Assembly: GCA_900318585.1 (NCBI GenBank)
Contig: ONKY01000083.1
Location: 1 to 64,000, forward strand
Source: an uncultured Prevotellaceae bacterium
Lineage (GTDB): Bacteria > Bacteroidota > Bacteroidia > Bacteroidales > Bacteroidaceae
Length of the DNA stretch: 64,000 bases
Reading direction: 5' to 3'
Shown: positions 35,637 to 43,954 of the stretch, in pieces
How positions within the stretch are numbered: position 1 is the stretch's first letter
Layout of the letters: each line of letters opens with the position of its first letter
The notes under the pieces: model-generated
Databases searched by the model: none
What the model was told of the DNA's origin: nothing
Seen by the model: only the letters and a program-made list of their open reading frames with translations
Position numbers and translations under genes: made by a program

Positions 35637-37736
35637 CTATTTCCTGATTTCGTTCAGCAGCCTGTCGGCGTGTCCCCATTTGTCCATCATAAAGAGGACG
35701 AAGCGGATGTCCACGCCGATGCAGCGGGCCAAGTTCGAGTCAAAGAAGATATCGCTGGAGAGTGAGTCCCAGTTACCGTCGAAGGCCAAGCCAATCAGTT
35801 CGTTCTTTCCGTTGAACATGGGTGAGCCGCTGTTGCCGCCAGTGATGTCGTTATTCGTCAGGAAGCAAAGCTGCATCTTGCCCGTCTGCTTGTCGGCGTA
35901 GGGACCGAAGTCCGGGCCGGCCATGAGCGTCTTCATCTCTGGCTCCACCTTATAATCTTCGATGGAACCGCCCTTTTTCATCTTTTCGCTGAGGCTTTCA
36001 GCGGTGGTGTAGTAGCCAGACGACCAGCCGCCGATGCTGTACTCCTTCACCTGTCCATAGCTCAAGCGCATGGTAAAGTTGGCATCGCTGTAGTGGGGCT
36101 GGTCCTCCTCCATGCGCAGCTTGGCGGCGCATAGGTAGTGCTCTTGCAGAGCGATGCTATCGCTTAGCTGAGTCAGTTCTTGGGTATATTCAGCTTCCAA
36201 CGTTGTCAGGTCGAGGCCGAACTGTACGCCGAGGTCTTTCTGGAACGATTTCTTGTTGTGATAAATCTTCTTGCCCGTTTTCATCAGTATAGAGTTCTTA
36301 TACAGATAGTCTGCGTAGGCCTGGCAGTCGCCGTCGAACTTTTGGTCAATGGTTTTGTAGAAGTCAGGCAGGAACCGCTCGTTCACCACTTGCTGGCGGT
36401 AGTTCTGCAGCAGCGTACCGAGGATTTCGCGGTCGGTGTCGTAGTCCCATGAGTCCTTGTCGTCGAAAGTGAAATAGGCCTTCTTGCCTTTGCCCTTCGG
36501 CTGTACGCCGTTGTGGGCACGCAGGGCGCGCGTCGACAGTTCGTTGGTACGGCGGAAAGTCTCGCTCCAGTTTGTCATGGCTTTCATCAGCTCTAATCGC
36601 TTGTCGTACAGACGCTGCATCAGGGGGAAATCCAGCTCGTTCATGTATAGGCCTGTGGAATCAATCCACTGGCGCAGCTGAACCTCGAACTTGGCCTTTT
36701 CGCCAATGAGGCCGATAGAGTCGATGCACTTGTTCATGCCGATAGAGTTCTTCCAGTAGTTGGAACTTTGGGCATATTTCGAGTCGTACTTGATGCGTAC
36801 GGCTTCGGAGGCATCCATATGGCGCTTCATCACCTCCTGCTTCACGCCACGCACTTGTGCCATGATGGCATTGCGGGCATAGCGCTCACGGATGCCGTAG
36901 CTCGACAGGTAGCGGCTGGTGCTGCCTGGGTAGCCCATCGTCATGGCGAAGTCGTTGGCCTTGTAGCCGTCCATCGACACCTTGGCCCAGTGTTCAGGAT
37001 GGTAGGGCACGTTGTCCTTCGAGTAGGCTGCCGGACCATTGGTTTTGGGGTCGGCATAGATGCGGAACACAGAGAAGTCGCACGTTTGGCGCGGCCACAT
37101 CCAGTTGTCGGTCTCGCCACCGAACTTACCCATCGACTTGGGAATGGCGAACACCAGGCGCAGGTCGCGGAAGTCGCGATAGGTAGTTTGGAAGTAACGG
37201 TTGCGCTCATAGAAAGCGAGGATTTCCACGCGGAGAGTGGAATCCTGTACCTTGATCTGCTTTGACAGGGCATTCTCTATGCTGTCCAAGTACTGCACGC
37301 GCTTGTCGCGGGGCAGTGTGCCAAAGCCCTTTGGCAGCTGGTCGGTGATGTCCTTCTGCTCCACCATGAACGAGACGAACATGTTCTTGTTCGGCAGTTC
37401 CTCCTCGTAGCTTTTGGCGCAGAAGCCGTTAAGCATGTAGTCATGCTCCACGGTGCTGTGCGAGCGGATGCTCTCGAATCCGCAATGATGATTGGTGAAG
37501 ACGAGGCCGTCGGGCGAGACCACCACACCGGAGCAGTAGCCGGAGAAATTGACCACGGCCTTCATAATAGCGTTGTCGGCATTGTAGAGCTGGTCGTAGG
37601 GCAGCTGGTAGCCCTCCAACTTCATCTGCTCATACACTGCCTGTGGCAGGTTGTAGAGTGTCCACATGCCCTCATCGGCCTTGGCGCCGAGAACTGCCAT
37701 ACAGGCAAGTGTCAGAATAATGCTTTTTGCTTTCAT
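35637..37736 (-). CDS. S46 family dipeptidyl peptidase (DPP7/DPP11-like)
   Basis: 699-residue periplasmic serine peptidase that releases N-terminal dipeptides, feeding amino-acid or peptide fermentation. Signal peptide ends near GAKA (residue 20). Catalytic His in TNHHCG (83/84), Asp in GGETDNWMWPR and Ser in GGNSGSP (Ser636). The residue 18 after the Ser is Gly (654); by the DPP7/DPP11 rule I recall, Gly there fits DPP7-like preference for hydrophobic P1 and not the Arg of acidic-specific DPP11. It converges on the helicase gene with a 3-base gap. Confidence 0.92.
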   Translation of the reverse strand: MKAKSIILTLACMAVLGAKADEGMWTLYNLPQAVYEQMKLEGYQLPYDQLYNADNAIMKAVVNFSGYCSGVVVSPDGLVFTNHHCGFESIRSHSTVEHDYMLNGFCAKSYEEELPNKNMFVSFMVEQKDITDQLPKGFGTLPRDKRVQYLDSIENALSKQIKVQDSTLRVEILAFYERNRYFQTTYRDFRDLRLVFAIPKSMGKFGGETDNWMWPRQTCDFSVFRIYADPKTNGPAAYSKDNVPYHPEHWAKVSMDGYKANDFAMTMGYPGSTSRYLSSYGIRERYARNAIMAQVRGVKQEVMKRHMDASEAVRIKYDSKYAQSSNYWKNSIGMNKCIDSIGLIGEKAKFEVQLRQWIDSTGLYMNELDFPLMQRLYDKRLELMKAMTNWSETFRRTNELSTRALRAHNGVQPKGKGKKAYFTFDDKDSWDYDTDREILGTLLQNYRQQVVNERFLPDFYKTIDQKFDGDCQAYADYLYKNSILMKTGKKIYHNKKSFQKDLGVQFGLDLTTLEAEYTQELTQLSDSIALQEHYLCAAKLRMEEDQPHYSDANFTMRLSYGQVKEYSIGGWSSGYYTTAESLSEKMKKGGSIEDYKVEPEMKTLMAGPDFGPYADKQTGKMQLCFLTNNDITGGNSGSPMFNGKNELIGLAFDGNWDSLSSDIFFDSNLARCIGVDIRFVLFMMDKWGHADRLLNEIRK

Positions 37737-37748
37737 AGATATTATGTA

Positions 37749-40700
37749 TTATTTCTTGATAAACTTTCGTCCATTGATGATATAGATACCCGGTCGCAAT
37801 GCACCCTGAACAGCCTGTCCTTTCAGGTTATAGACCTGCGTAGAACGTTGCTGGGCCATCATCTCATGTATACCATTCGTCATAACTGTTTGTTCAATGG
37901 GATACGAGTAGCTGCTTGTCCTGTTGGCCTTGCCAATGGTAGGCACATTCATGCTGACGACGTCATTGCTGCCGTCAGGATATCTGCCAACGCTTTCGTC
38001 GCCTTTCATCTGCGTGTAGGTGAGTTGATCGCTCCAGCTTTCGTCAGCTGCCGTCAACAGCACATCACCACCTTCATCGTCAATCTTGAACGAGGCGTGC
38101 AATTGCAACAATGGCTCCAGCTTGTCGCACCAGACAATAAGGTATCCGTATGCGGGGATGACAGTGGAAGCCCCTGTAATTTGGTACTTCTTGGGCTTCT
38201 TTGGATTATCGCTCAAGTACATGCCTTCGACGTCGATTTCTTCGTCAGTCGTGTTGTAAAGCTCAATCCAGTCGTTATGCTTGAAATACTCATTGACGTA
38301 AATGCTGTTGTCGGCACTTACCTCGTTGATGCGTATGGGCGTAATGCCCTGAGCCTTGCGCTCAGCATTGTCCATCGGAGTGAAACAGGCAGTCAGCGCA
38401 AGTTTGCCGCTGGCTCCTGTTCCTTGTCCGCCAACCTCCGCCAGGTTGATGACGGGGTCTTCTATGATGGTCTCACCGCTGCTTGTGCCAACTGATGTGC
38501 GTAGCTCGCCATCCCAGTAGAGGTCGCTTGAAGTGTAGCTAGTGTTGTGTACCTCGACGGCAATGACATTGTTGCCCTTTTTGAACAACTGCGCATTCAA
38601 GTCGAGTATGCCTGTCATGGGAGTGTCGCCGGCGTAGGTGGTAGAGAACGTCGTGTAGCTGATGGTTCCCTGTGGCATATTTATGCGCCCGGCTTCCTGG
38701 CCGTTGACCCAAACGACGCATCCATCGTCAACCAGATAGTGTAGCTGGAACACGTCGGTTGCTTTTGGAGCCGCGTTGAGAGTGAACGTCTTGCGGAAGT
38801 AGGTCGTAGGATTCTTCCTTTGGGAGTCAGTACCGTAGCTGACGGTGGTCTTGATGCCACTCATCTTGTAGCCAAGCGGTGCTACTCCTGAGCTCCACGA
38901 AGCGTCGTTGAAACCGTCAGTTTTCCAACTACTGCCCGTCAGTCCTCCTTTATCATAGTATTTCCATGTTCCATTGGTGCTGAAGACTTGGACTGTGGAT
39001 CCCGAGGACAGCGACCATCCTGTAAAACGGTAGCCGGCAGGCGCCTTGGCCTCAATGATTGCGGGCTCGAAGAACTTCCCGTCAAACGCAGCGTATGGGA
39101 TCTTGATGCCGTTGGCATAGATGTTGGCGCCATCGGTATCGGCAGCGAGCTGCACACTGACTTTCCTCACGCCGCTGAGCTGCATGGGCCGGTACTGCTC
39201 CAACTGGTTCAATGTGACATCTAAGCGGGTAGCCAGTTTGTTCTTGATGTTGTTGGCCGTATTGTCAGGATTCCGATTGTCGAGTTTCTGCATGGGGCGC
39301 ATGGCATCAGCCAGCTCGTCGACAATGGCGGTGGCACGTTTCTTCTCAAAGACACTGCCTGCCATTATGCAAAATGTATCAATGAACTTTTTGCGATACT
39401 CGTTGTGCTTGAGCAGGTTTTTGAACAGCTGCACCATCTTGACGCTGGAAAAGTTGTCGATGGAGGAGGTGATGGTATGTCCCCACGCGTTGAAGGGTTG
39501 GTCTAGGTCGAAGATGATGAAGCGGAAGCGCCCGTCATACTGGCTGCGGTAGGCCTTGACATTATTGTTGGGCCAGTCGTCGTTGCCAAGAAACAGCTCG
39601 GCGGCCATGTAGTTTGTGAACTCATCGATGTCGAGCAACTGTTTCACCTCGTCGTAGACACCTTCCTCGTTGATGCGGCTACTCAGATTGACGAGTTGCT
39701 GATAGACCTTGTTATTGCCATTGGTGAACGTTGAGTTCTCAAACATGTCTATTTCATCGTCGTCGTAGCCGTAGTTGGCATAGACGAATTTGTCGTTATT
39801 AGGTTCGCGGAGGTTAAGTATGCCCTTGAAGGTGCCGTTAATGTATTCTGCCACCTGCACCATGCTTTGCACGTCAAGATCGATGCCTGAACGCTGGATA
39901 ACGGTGGTCAGCGCAGGGTCCATGAAGCGCGAATAGGAGTCGTTGCCACCATTGCGCACCAACAGAGCTTTGCTGCGGATATTGGGCTTCTGCGGGAAGA
40001 ATGAGTAGTCGAGGTGGTTCTGGTCATCAAACACTTTGTTCGACTTGAGTTTCATGGATCGTGGACTGTTCATCCGCGACCAGCCGCCCGACACGCTGAT
40101 GTTGACGTCCTGATTGAAGAGCATACCCTCTGTTGGGCTGATATAGCTGAAGTTGACGGGGCGGTCCCACGGCTGGTTCCAGTTGACGGGGTCGTCGCGG
40201 CCGTTGCCTGAAATACCGTTTTTGCCTACCACGTCGATGCCCCACATGGCGTCGGTAAAGTATCGCTCATCGCCGACAATGGAGATGACGGGAATGGTAT
40301 ATTGGTTGTTCGTCTGAATAAAGCTGCGGGTGACGGGCACGCTGGGCAGGTAACCGTCTTGGAAGAGACGGAACACGTAGTTGGTGGTTCTCGTAACTGT
40401 GAACGTCCCGTCTTTACTCTGACGGCTTGCACTGTTGGCGCTAACCGGAAATGTAGGCATGCTGCCGTCTGTGGTATATATCAGTGTGGCGTCCGAAGGG
40501 AAATCAACCTTGACGGTGAGCGTTCCGTTGAAAATCTGACTGCCCTCGCTGACCGTTGGCGGGTCGAGCCGCTTGCTGGCAAAGACAGAGTTTGCGTTAC
40601 TGGCTCCAGGTGTTGGGTTAGCCGTCCAACCCCACGTATTGCTGCCGTCGGTGGTGCGAGCCCAGGCAGTGCGGCTCATGGCCTTGGGGTATTGCGCACT

Positions 40701-41036
40701 GTTGATGAGCTGTCCGTCACTGTCGCTCAGATAGATGGTACCGCCGTCGCAGTCGAGTTTGAAGGGAGCCTGATTGCTGCGGATGTCATTGGAGCCTAAC
40801 CAGATCACACGGAATCCCTTGGCGGGGACGGTGCCGACAGATGCGGGCATCCGCCAGCTCTTCAGGTCATCGGCCTGTCTGCTGAGATACATGCCGGTAA
40901 GGCTGACAGGTTGCTCCGTAGGATTGTAGAGTTCAATCCAGCTGTCGAAGTTATAGGCAGGACTCATGGCGGAGCCTGCATTCGATGCCATCAGCTCGTT
41001 AATAATAAGTACAACGCTTAGGATGTTTGACATCAT
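37749..41036 (-). CDS. CotH-kinase surface protein with lamin-tail domains
   Basis: 1095 residues. Order: lamin-tail domain (about 8-150), chitobiase/Fn3-like module (about 160-260), CotH kinase domain (about 265-620; NGGNDSYSRFMDP, LNLREPN and a metal-site-like IIFDLDQPF), discoidin-type jelly-roll region (about 690-850), second lamin-tail (about 875-1010), and a C-terminal motif (VYNLKGQAVQGALRPGIYIINGRKFIKK shortened in part) typical of exported Prevotella proteins. The start MMSNILSVVLIINELMASN leaves only about eight residues before the first domain, so no normal signal peptide is visible. Ten bases after the flippase gene. Confidence 0.85.
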   Translation of the reverse strand: MMSNILSVVLIINELMASNAGSAMSPAYNFDSWIELYNPTEQPVSLTGMYLSRQADDLKSWRMPASVGTVPAKGFRVIWLGSNDIRSNQAPFKLDCDGGTIYLSDSDGQLINSAQYPKAMSRTAWARTTDGSNTWGWTANPTPGASNANSVFASKRLDPPTVSEGSQIFNGTLTVKVDFPSDATLIYTTDGSMPTFPVSANSASRQSKDGTFTVTRTTNYVFRLFQDGYLPSVPVTRSFIQTNNQYTIPVISIVGDERYFTDAMWGIDVVGKNGISGNGRDDPVNWNQPWDRPVNFSYISPTEGMLFNQDVNISVSGGWSRMNSPRSMKLKSNKVFDDQNHLDYSFFPQKPNIRSKALLVRNGGNDSYSRFMDPALTTVIQRSGIDLDVQSMVQVAEYINGTFKGILNLREPNNDKFVYANYGYDDDEIDMFENSTFTNGNNKVYQQLVNLSSRINEEGVYDEVKQLLDIDEFTNYMAAELFLGNDDWPNNNVKAYRSQYDGRFRFIIFDLDQPFNAWGHTITSSIDNFSSVKMVQLFKNLLKHNEYRKKFIDTFCIMAGSVFEKKRATAIVDELADAMRPMQKLDNRNPDNTANNIKNKLATRLDVTLNQLEQYRPMQLSGVRKVSVQLAADTDGANIYANGIKIPYAAFDGKFFEPAIIEAKAPAGYRFTGWSLSSGSTVQVFSTNGTWKYYDKGGLTGSSWKTDGFNDASWSSGVAPLGYKMSGIKTTVSYGTDSQRKNPTTYFRKTFTLNAAPKATDVFQLHYLVDDGCVVWVNGQEAGRINMPQGTISYTTFSTTYAGDTPMTGILDLNAQLFKKGNNVIAVEVHNTSYTSSDLYWDGELRTSVGTSSGETIIEDPVINLAEVGGQGTGASGKLALTACFTPMDNAERKAQGITPIRINEVSADNSIYVNEYFKHNDWIELYNTTDEEIDVEGMYLSDNPKKPKKYQITGASTVIPAYGYLIVWCDKLEPLLQLHASFKIDDEGGDVLLTAADESWSDQLTYTQMKGDESVGRYPDGSNDVVSMNVPTIGKANRTSSYSYPIEQTVMTNGIHEMMAQQRSTQVYNLKGQAVQGALRPGIYIINGRKFIKK

Positions 41037-41046
41037 GGGCTTTAAG

Positions 41047-42552
41047 TTATTTTGTGTTGGTCTTTCTGAATTTTTTTCCAATGACAGGAAGACTTGACAG
41101 CGGCAGGTCTTTTTTGATGACTACGCCCAAGAAGCCGATGATAAGCAGTGTGCTAACCGTGAGAGAGGCCCATACAGGCAGGTGGGACTGTGCCCAATAC
41201 ATGGCACAGAAGGCAGCCAATGCTCCCAGTACATAGAGCGCGATGTCCTTCATGGGGTAGGGGATGGGATAGTAACGCTGCCCGATGAAGTAGGAGAGCA
41301 GCATGGACGTGGCGTAGGCAGCAAAGCCGGCCCAGGCACAGGCCATGTAGCTGAATCGTGGAATCAGCAGGATGTCTATTATGATAAGTACCACGGCGCC
41401 GATGCCGGAGAAATAGGCTCCCCAGATGGTGCGGTCGGTGAGTTTGTACCAGAACGACAGGTTGAAGAACACGCCGAACATGATTTCAGCGGCCATCACG
41501 ATCGGCACAACCTTCAGACCTTCCCAGTAGCTCTCGCCGATGATATACTTCAGGATGTCCAGATAGCCCATCACCACCAAGAACGCCAGTAGCGTGAAAA
41601 TCAGATAGAACTTCATGGCTTGGGCGTAGGTTTCGCGGTTGTCTTTGTCCTTTGACTTTCCGAAGACGAACGGCTCGTAGGCAAAGCGGAAGGCCTGAGT
41701 AATCATCACCATAATCATGGCAATCTTGATACAGGCACCGTAGATGCCGAGTTGTTCGCGGGCCTCCACTTGCGAACCGTCGAAGAAATAGGGGAAGAGT
41801 ATTTGTGAGGCAGCCTGGTTCAGCTGTCCTGCCAGTCCCATGACTAACAGCGGCCAGGTATAGCTGAGCATCCGCTTACAGGTGGCTTTGTCAATCTCGA
41901 AGCGCTCTGAGACCCACTCCTTCCAGAGCATCAGTAGCGTAGCGCAGGTACAGAAGAGGTTGATATAGAACACGAAGGCCACGTCAAGCGTGAACTGTTC
42001 GTCGTAGATGCCGAAGGGGTTTAGCTTCAAGGCTGGCAAGACAATCAGGTATAGGATGTTGAGCGTGATGTTCAGCAGGATATTGATGATCTTCAGCATG
42101 GCAAACTTCACCGGCTTGTGCAAGTAGCGCAGGTAGGCGAAGGGAATAGCCATAAAAGCATCAATGGCTACTGTGATATACATGACTATCACATACTCGG
42201 GGTGGTCGGCATAGCCAGCGGCGGCGGCTATCGGATGCAAGAACGTCCATACCAGCAGTGACGATATCAGCGAGGTCATCATCACCATTGTCAGCGTGGT
42301 GGAATAGACCTTCTTCGGGTCTTCGCCCTCCTTGCTCATAAAGCGGAAGAAAGTGGTCTCCATGCCGAAGGTCAGCAGGATGATGAGCAAAGAGACGTAG
42401 GCATAGACATTGGTAATGATGCCATATTCACCGCCAGAGGCAGCAAAGCGTGCTGTCTGGATGGGCACCAACAGATAGTTGATGAACCGGGCGACGATGC
42501 TCGACAGGCCGTAGATGGCTGTGTCCTTGGCGAGGGATTTGAGGTTTGCCAT
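41047..42552 (-). CDS. Polysaccharide flippase (Wzx/MOP family)
   Basis: 501 residues with about 14 membrane helices; begins MANLKSLAKDTAIYGLSSIVARFINYLLVP, typical of O-antigen and capsule flippases. It likely moves lipid-linked sugars across the inner membrane. No glycosyltransferases are adjacent, so the polymer is unknown. Downstream is the CotH protein (10-base gap). Upstream is the SpmA/SpmB-like gene, 40 bases away, with a duplicated 16-bp unit in the gap. Confidence 0.9.
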   Translation of the reverse strand: MANLKSLAKDTAIYGLSSIVARFINYLLVPIQTARFAASGGEYGIITNVYAYVSLLIILLTFGMETTFFRFMSKEGEDPKKVYSTTLTMVMMTSLISSLLVWTFLHPIAAAAGYADHPEYVIVMYITVAIDAFMAIPFAYLRYLHKPVKFAMLKIINILLNITLNILYLIVLPALKLNPFGIYDEQFTLDVAFVFYINLFCTCATLLMLWKEWVSERFEIDKATCKRMLSYTWPLLVMGLAGQLNQAASQILFPYFFDGSQVEAREQLGIYGACIKIAMIMVMITQAFRFAYEPFVFGKSKDKDNRETYAQAMKFYLIFTLLAFLVVMGYLDILKYIIGESYWEGLKVVPIVMAAEIMFGVFFNLSFWYKLTDRTIWGAYFSGIGAVVLIIIDILLIPRFSYMACAWAGFAAYATSMLLSYFIGQRYYPIPYPMKDIALYVLGALAAFCAMYWAQSHLPVWASLTVSTLLIIGFLGVVIKKDLPLSSLPVIGKKFRKTNTK

Positions 42553-42563
42553 TTCTAAATATT

Positions 42564-42597
42564 CGATATTACGTTATTACGATATTACGTTATTACG
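42564..42597. repeat. Two tandem 16-bp units between the spm-like and flippase genes
   Basis: CGATATTACGTTATTA occurs twice in a row and the second copy runs into the stop codon of the upstream gene. Similar (TAATATCG)n runs are common in this order, from memory. Confidence 0.7.
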
Positions 42598-43825
42598 CAA
42601 AGAACAGATAGGCGATGGCGATGGCGGAGATGATTCCGGCGAGGTCGGCCAGCAGGCCGCAGGCGACGGCATGGCGGGTATGTCGGATACCGACGCTGCC
42701 AAAGTAGACGGCCAGGATGTAGAACGTGGTGTCTGTGCTACCCTGGAAGATACAGCTCAGGCGTCCGATGAACGAGTCGGCACCGTAGGTCGTCATTGCG
42801 TCCACCATCATGCCGCGGGCACCACTGCCGGAGAGCGGTTTCATCAGTGCCGTGGGCAGCGCGCCTACCCAGTCGGCGTCAAGGCCGATGGCTTTCACTA
42901 CATACTCGATGCCGCCGATGAGCATGTCCATCGCGCCGCTGGCACGGAACACGCCGATGCCTACGAGGATAGCCACCAAGTAGGGGATAATGCGCACGGC
43001 GGTAGTAAAACCGTCCTTGGCGCCCTCGATGAAGGCGTCGTAGACGTTCACCTTCTTGCGCATTCCCGCCAGAATGAAGCCCACGATGATGGTCATGAGC
43101 AGGATATTGGCCACGGTGGTGCTCACCGTTCCCATGTGCTCGCTGTCCATCTGCGAGAAGCCCCAGATGATGGCGGCCACCGCCACGCAGGCACCGCCGA
43201 GCGTCAGCAGCAGCGTGCGGTTCAGCAGGTTGATGCGCTGGTAGAGCGAGGTAACGATGATGCCCGCTAATGTCGAGAAGAATGTGGCCAAGAGGATCGG
43301 AATAAAGATGTCCGTAGGCTGTGCGGCACCCATCTGCACGCGGTATACCATGATGGAGACGGGAATAAGCGTCAGGCCGCTGGTGTTCAGCACCAGGAAC
43401 ATGATCATGGCGTTGGATGCCCTCTCCTTCTCCGTGTTCAGCTCCTGCAGCTGCTCCATCGCCCTGAGGCCGAGGGGGGTGGCGGCATTGTCAAGTCCAA
43501 GCATATTGGCCGCAATGTTCATGAAGATGCTGCCGGTGACGGGGTGTCCCTTGGGCACCTCAGGGAACAGCTTGGTGAACACAGGACTGAGCAGGCGCGC
43601 CAGCACGTTGACCACGCCGCCCTTCTCGCCAATCTTCATCACGCCGAGCCACAGGGCAAGCACGCCCGTCAGACCCAAGGAAATCTCAAACGCCGTCTTC
43701 GACGAGGAAAACGTCGAATCCATCATGGCGGGAAACACCTCGTAATCGCCAAAGAACACCAGCTTCACCAGCGCCACGGCGAAGGCCACGAGGAAAAACG
43801 CAATCCAAATGTAATTCAGTACCAT
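42593..43825 (-). CDS. SpmA-SpmB-like nucleoside-recognition membrane protein
   Basis: 410 residues, a fusion of two Gate/nucleoside-recognition domains that correspond to separate SpmA and SpmB in Firmicutes. First half contains MMDSTFSSSKTAFEISLGLTG and GLDNAATPLG; second half contains YLVAILVGIGVFRASGAMD and GSTDTTFYILAVYFGSVG. About ten membrane helices. The fused form is widespread in non-sporulating Bacteroidetes; substrate unknown. Start at 43825 (MVLNYIW) rather than upstream, because a consensus promoter lies at 43835-43866; the resulting leader is only a few bases. Confidence 0.88.
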   Translation of the reverse strand: MVLNYIWIAFFLVAFAVALVKLVFFGDYEVFPAMMDSTFSSSKTAFEISLGLTGVLALWLGVMKIGEKGGVVNVLARLLSPVFTKLFPEVPKGHPVTGSIFMNIAANMLGLDNAATPLGLRAMEQLQELNTEKERASNAMIMFLVLNTSGLTLIPVSIMVYRVQMGAAQPTDIFIPILLATFFSTLAGIIVTSLYQRINLLNRTLLLTLGGACVAVAAIIWGFSQMDSEHMGTVSTTVANILLMTIIVGFILAGMRKKVNVYDAFIEGAKDGFTTAVRIIPYLVAILVGIGVFRASGAMDMLIGGIEYVVKAIGLDADWVGALPTALMKPLSGSGARGMMVDAMTTYGADSFIGRLSCIFQGSTDTTFYILAVYFGSVGIRHTRHAVACGLLADLAGIISAIAIAYLFFA

Positions 43826-43834
43826 ATCTGTGTG

Positions 43835-43866
43835 CAAAGGTACGGTTATTTCATTTAATAACCAAA
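43835..43866 (-). promoter_or_regulatory. Promoter of the spm-like gene
   Basis: Minus strand: TTTG (43866-43863), 20 bases, TACCTTTG (43842-43835). Nine bases from the box to the ATG, so the mRNA is close to leaderless. Confidence 0.75.
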
Positions 43867-43877
43867 TTTCTTGCATA

Positions 43878-43909
43878 GAAAAAGAGCGGTTGCATCACGC
43901 AACCGCTCT
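43878..43909 (-). terminator. Terminator of LruC gene 2
   Basis: 11-bp stem AGAGCGGTTGC / GCAACCGCTCT with loop ATCAC; on the minus strand it is followed by a U5 run. Confidence 0.85.
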
Positions 43910-43954
43910 CTCACTATTCATGTGATATACAAATTTAGTATTTGATGATTCTAA

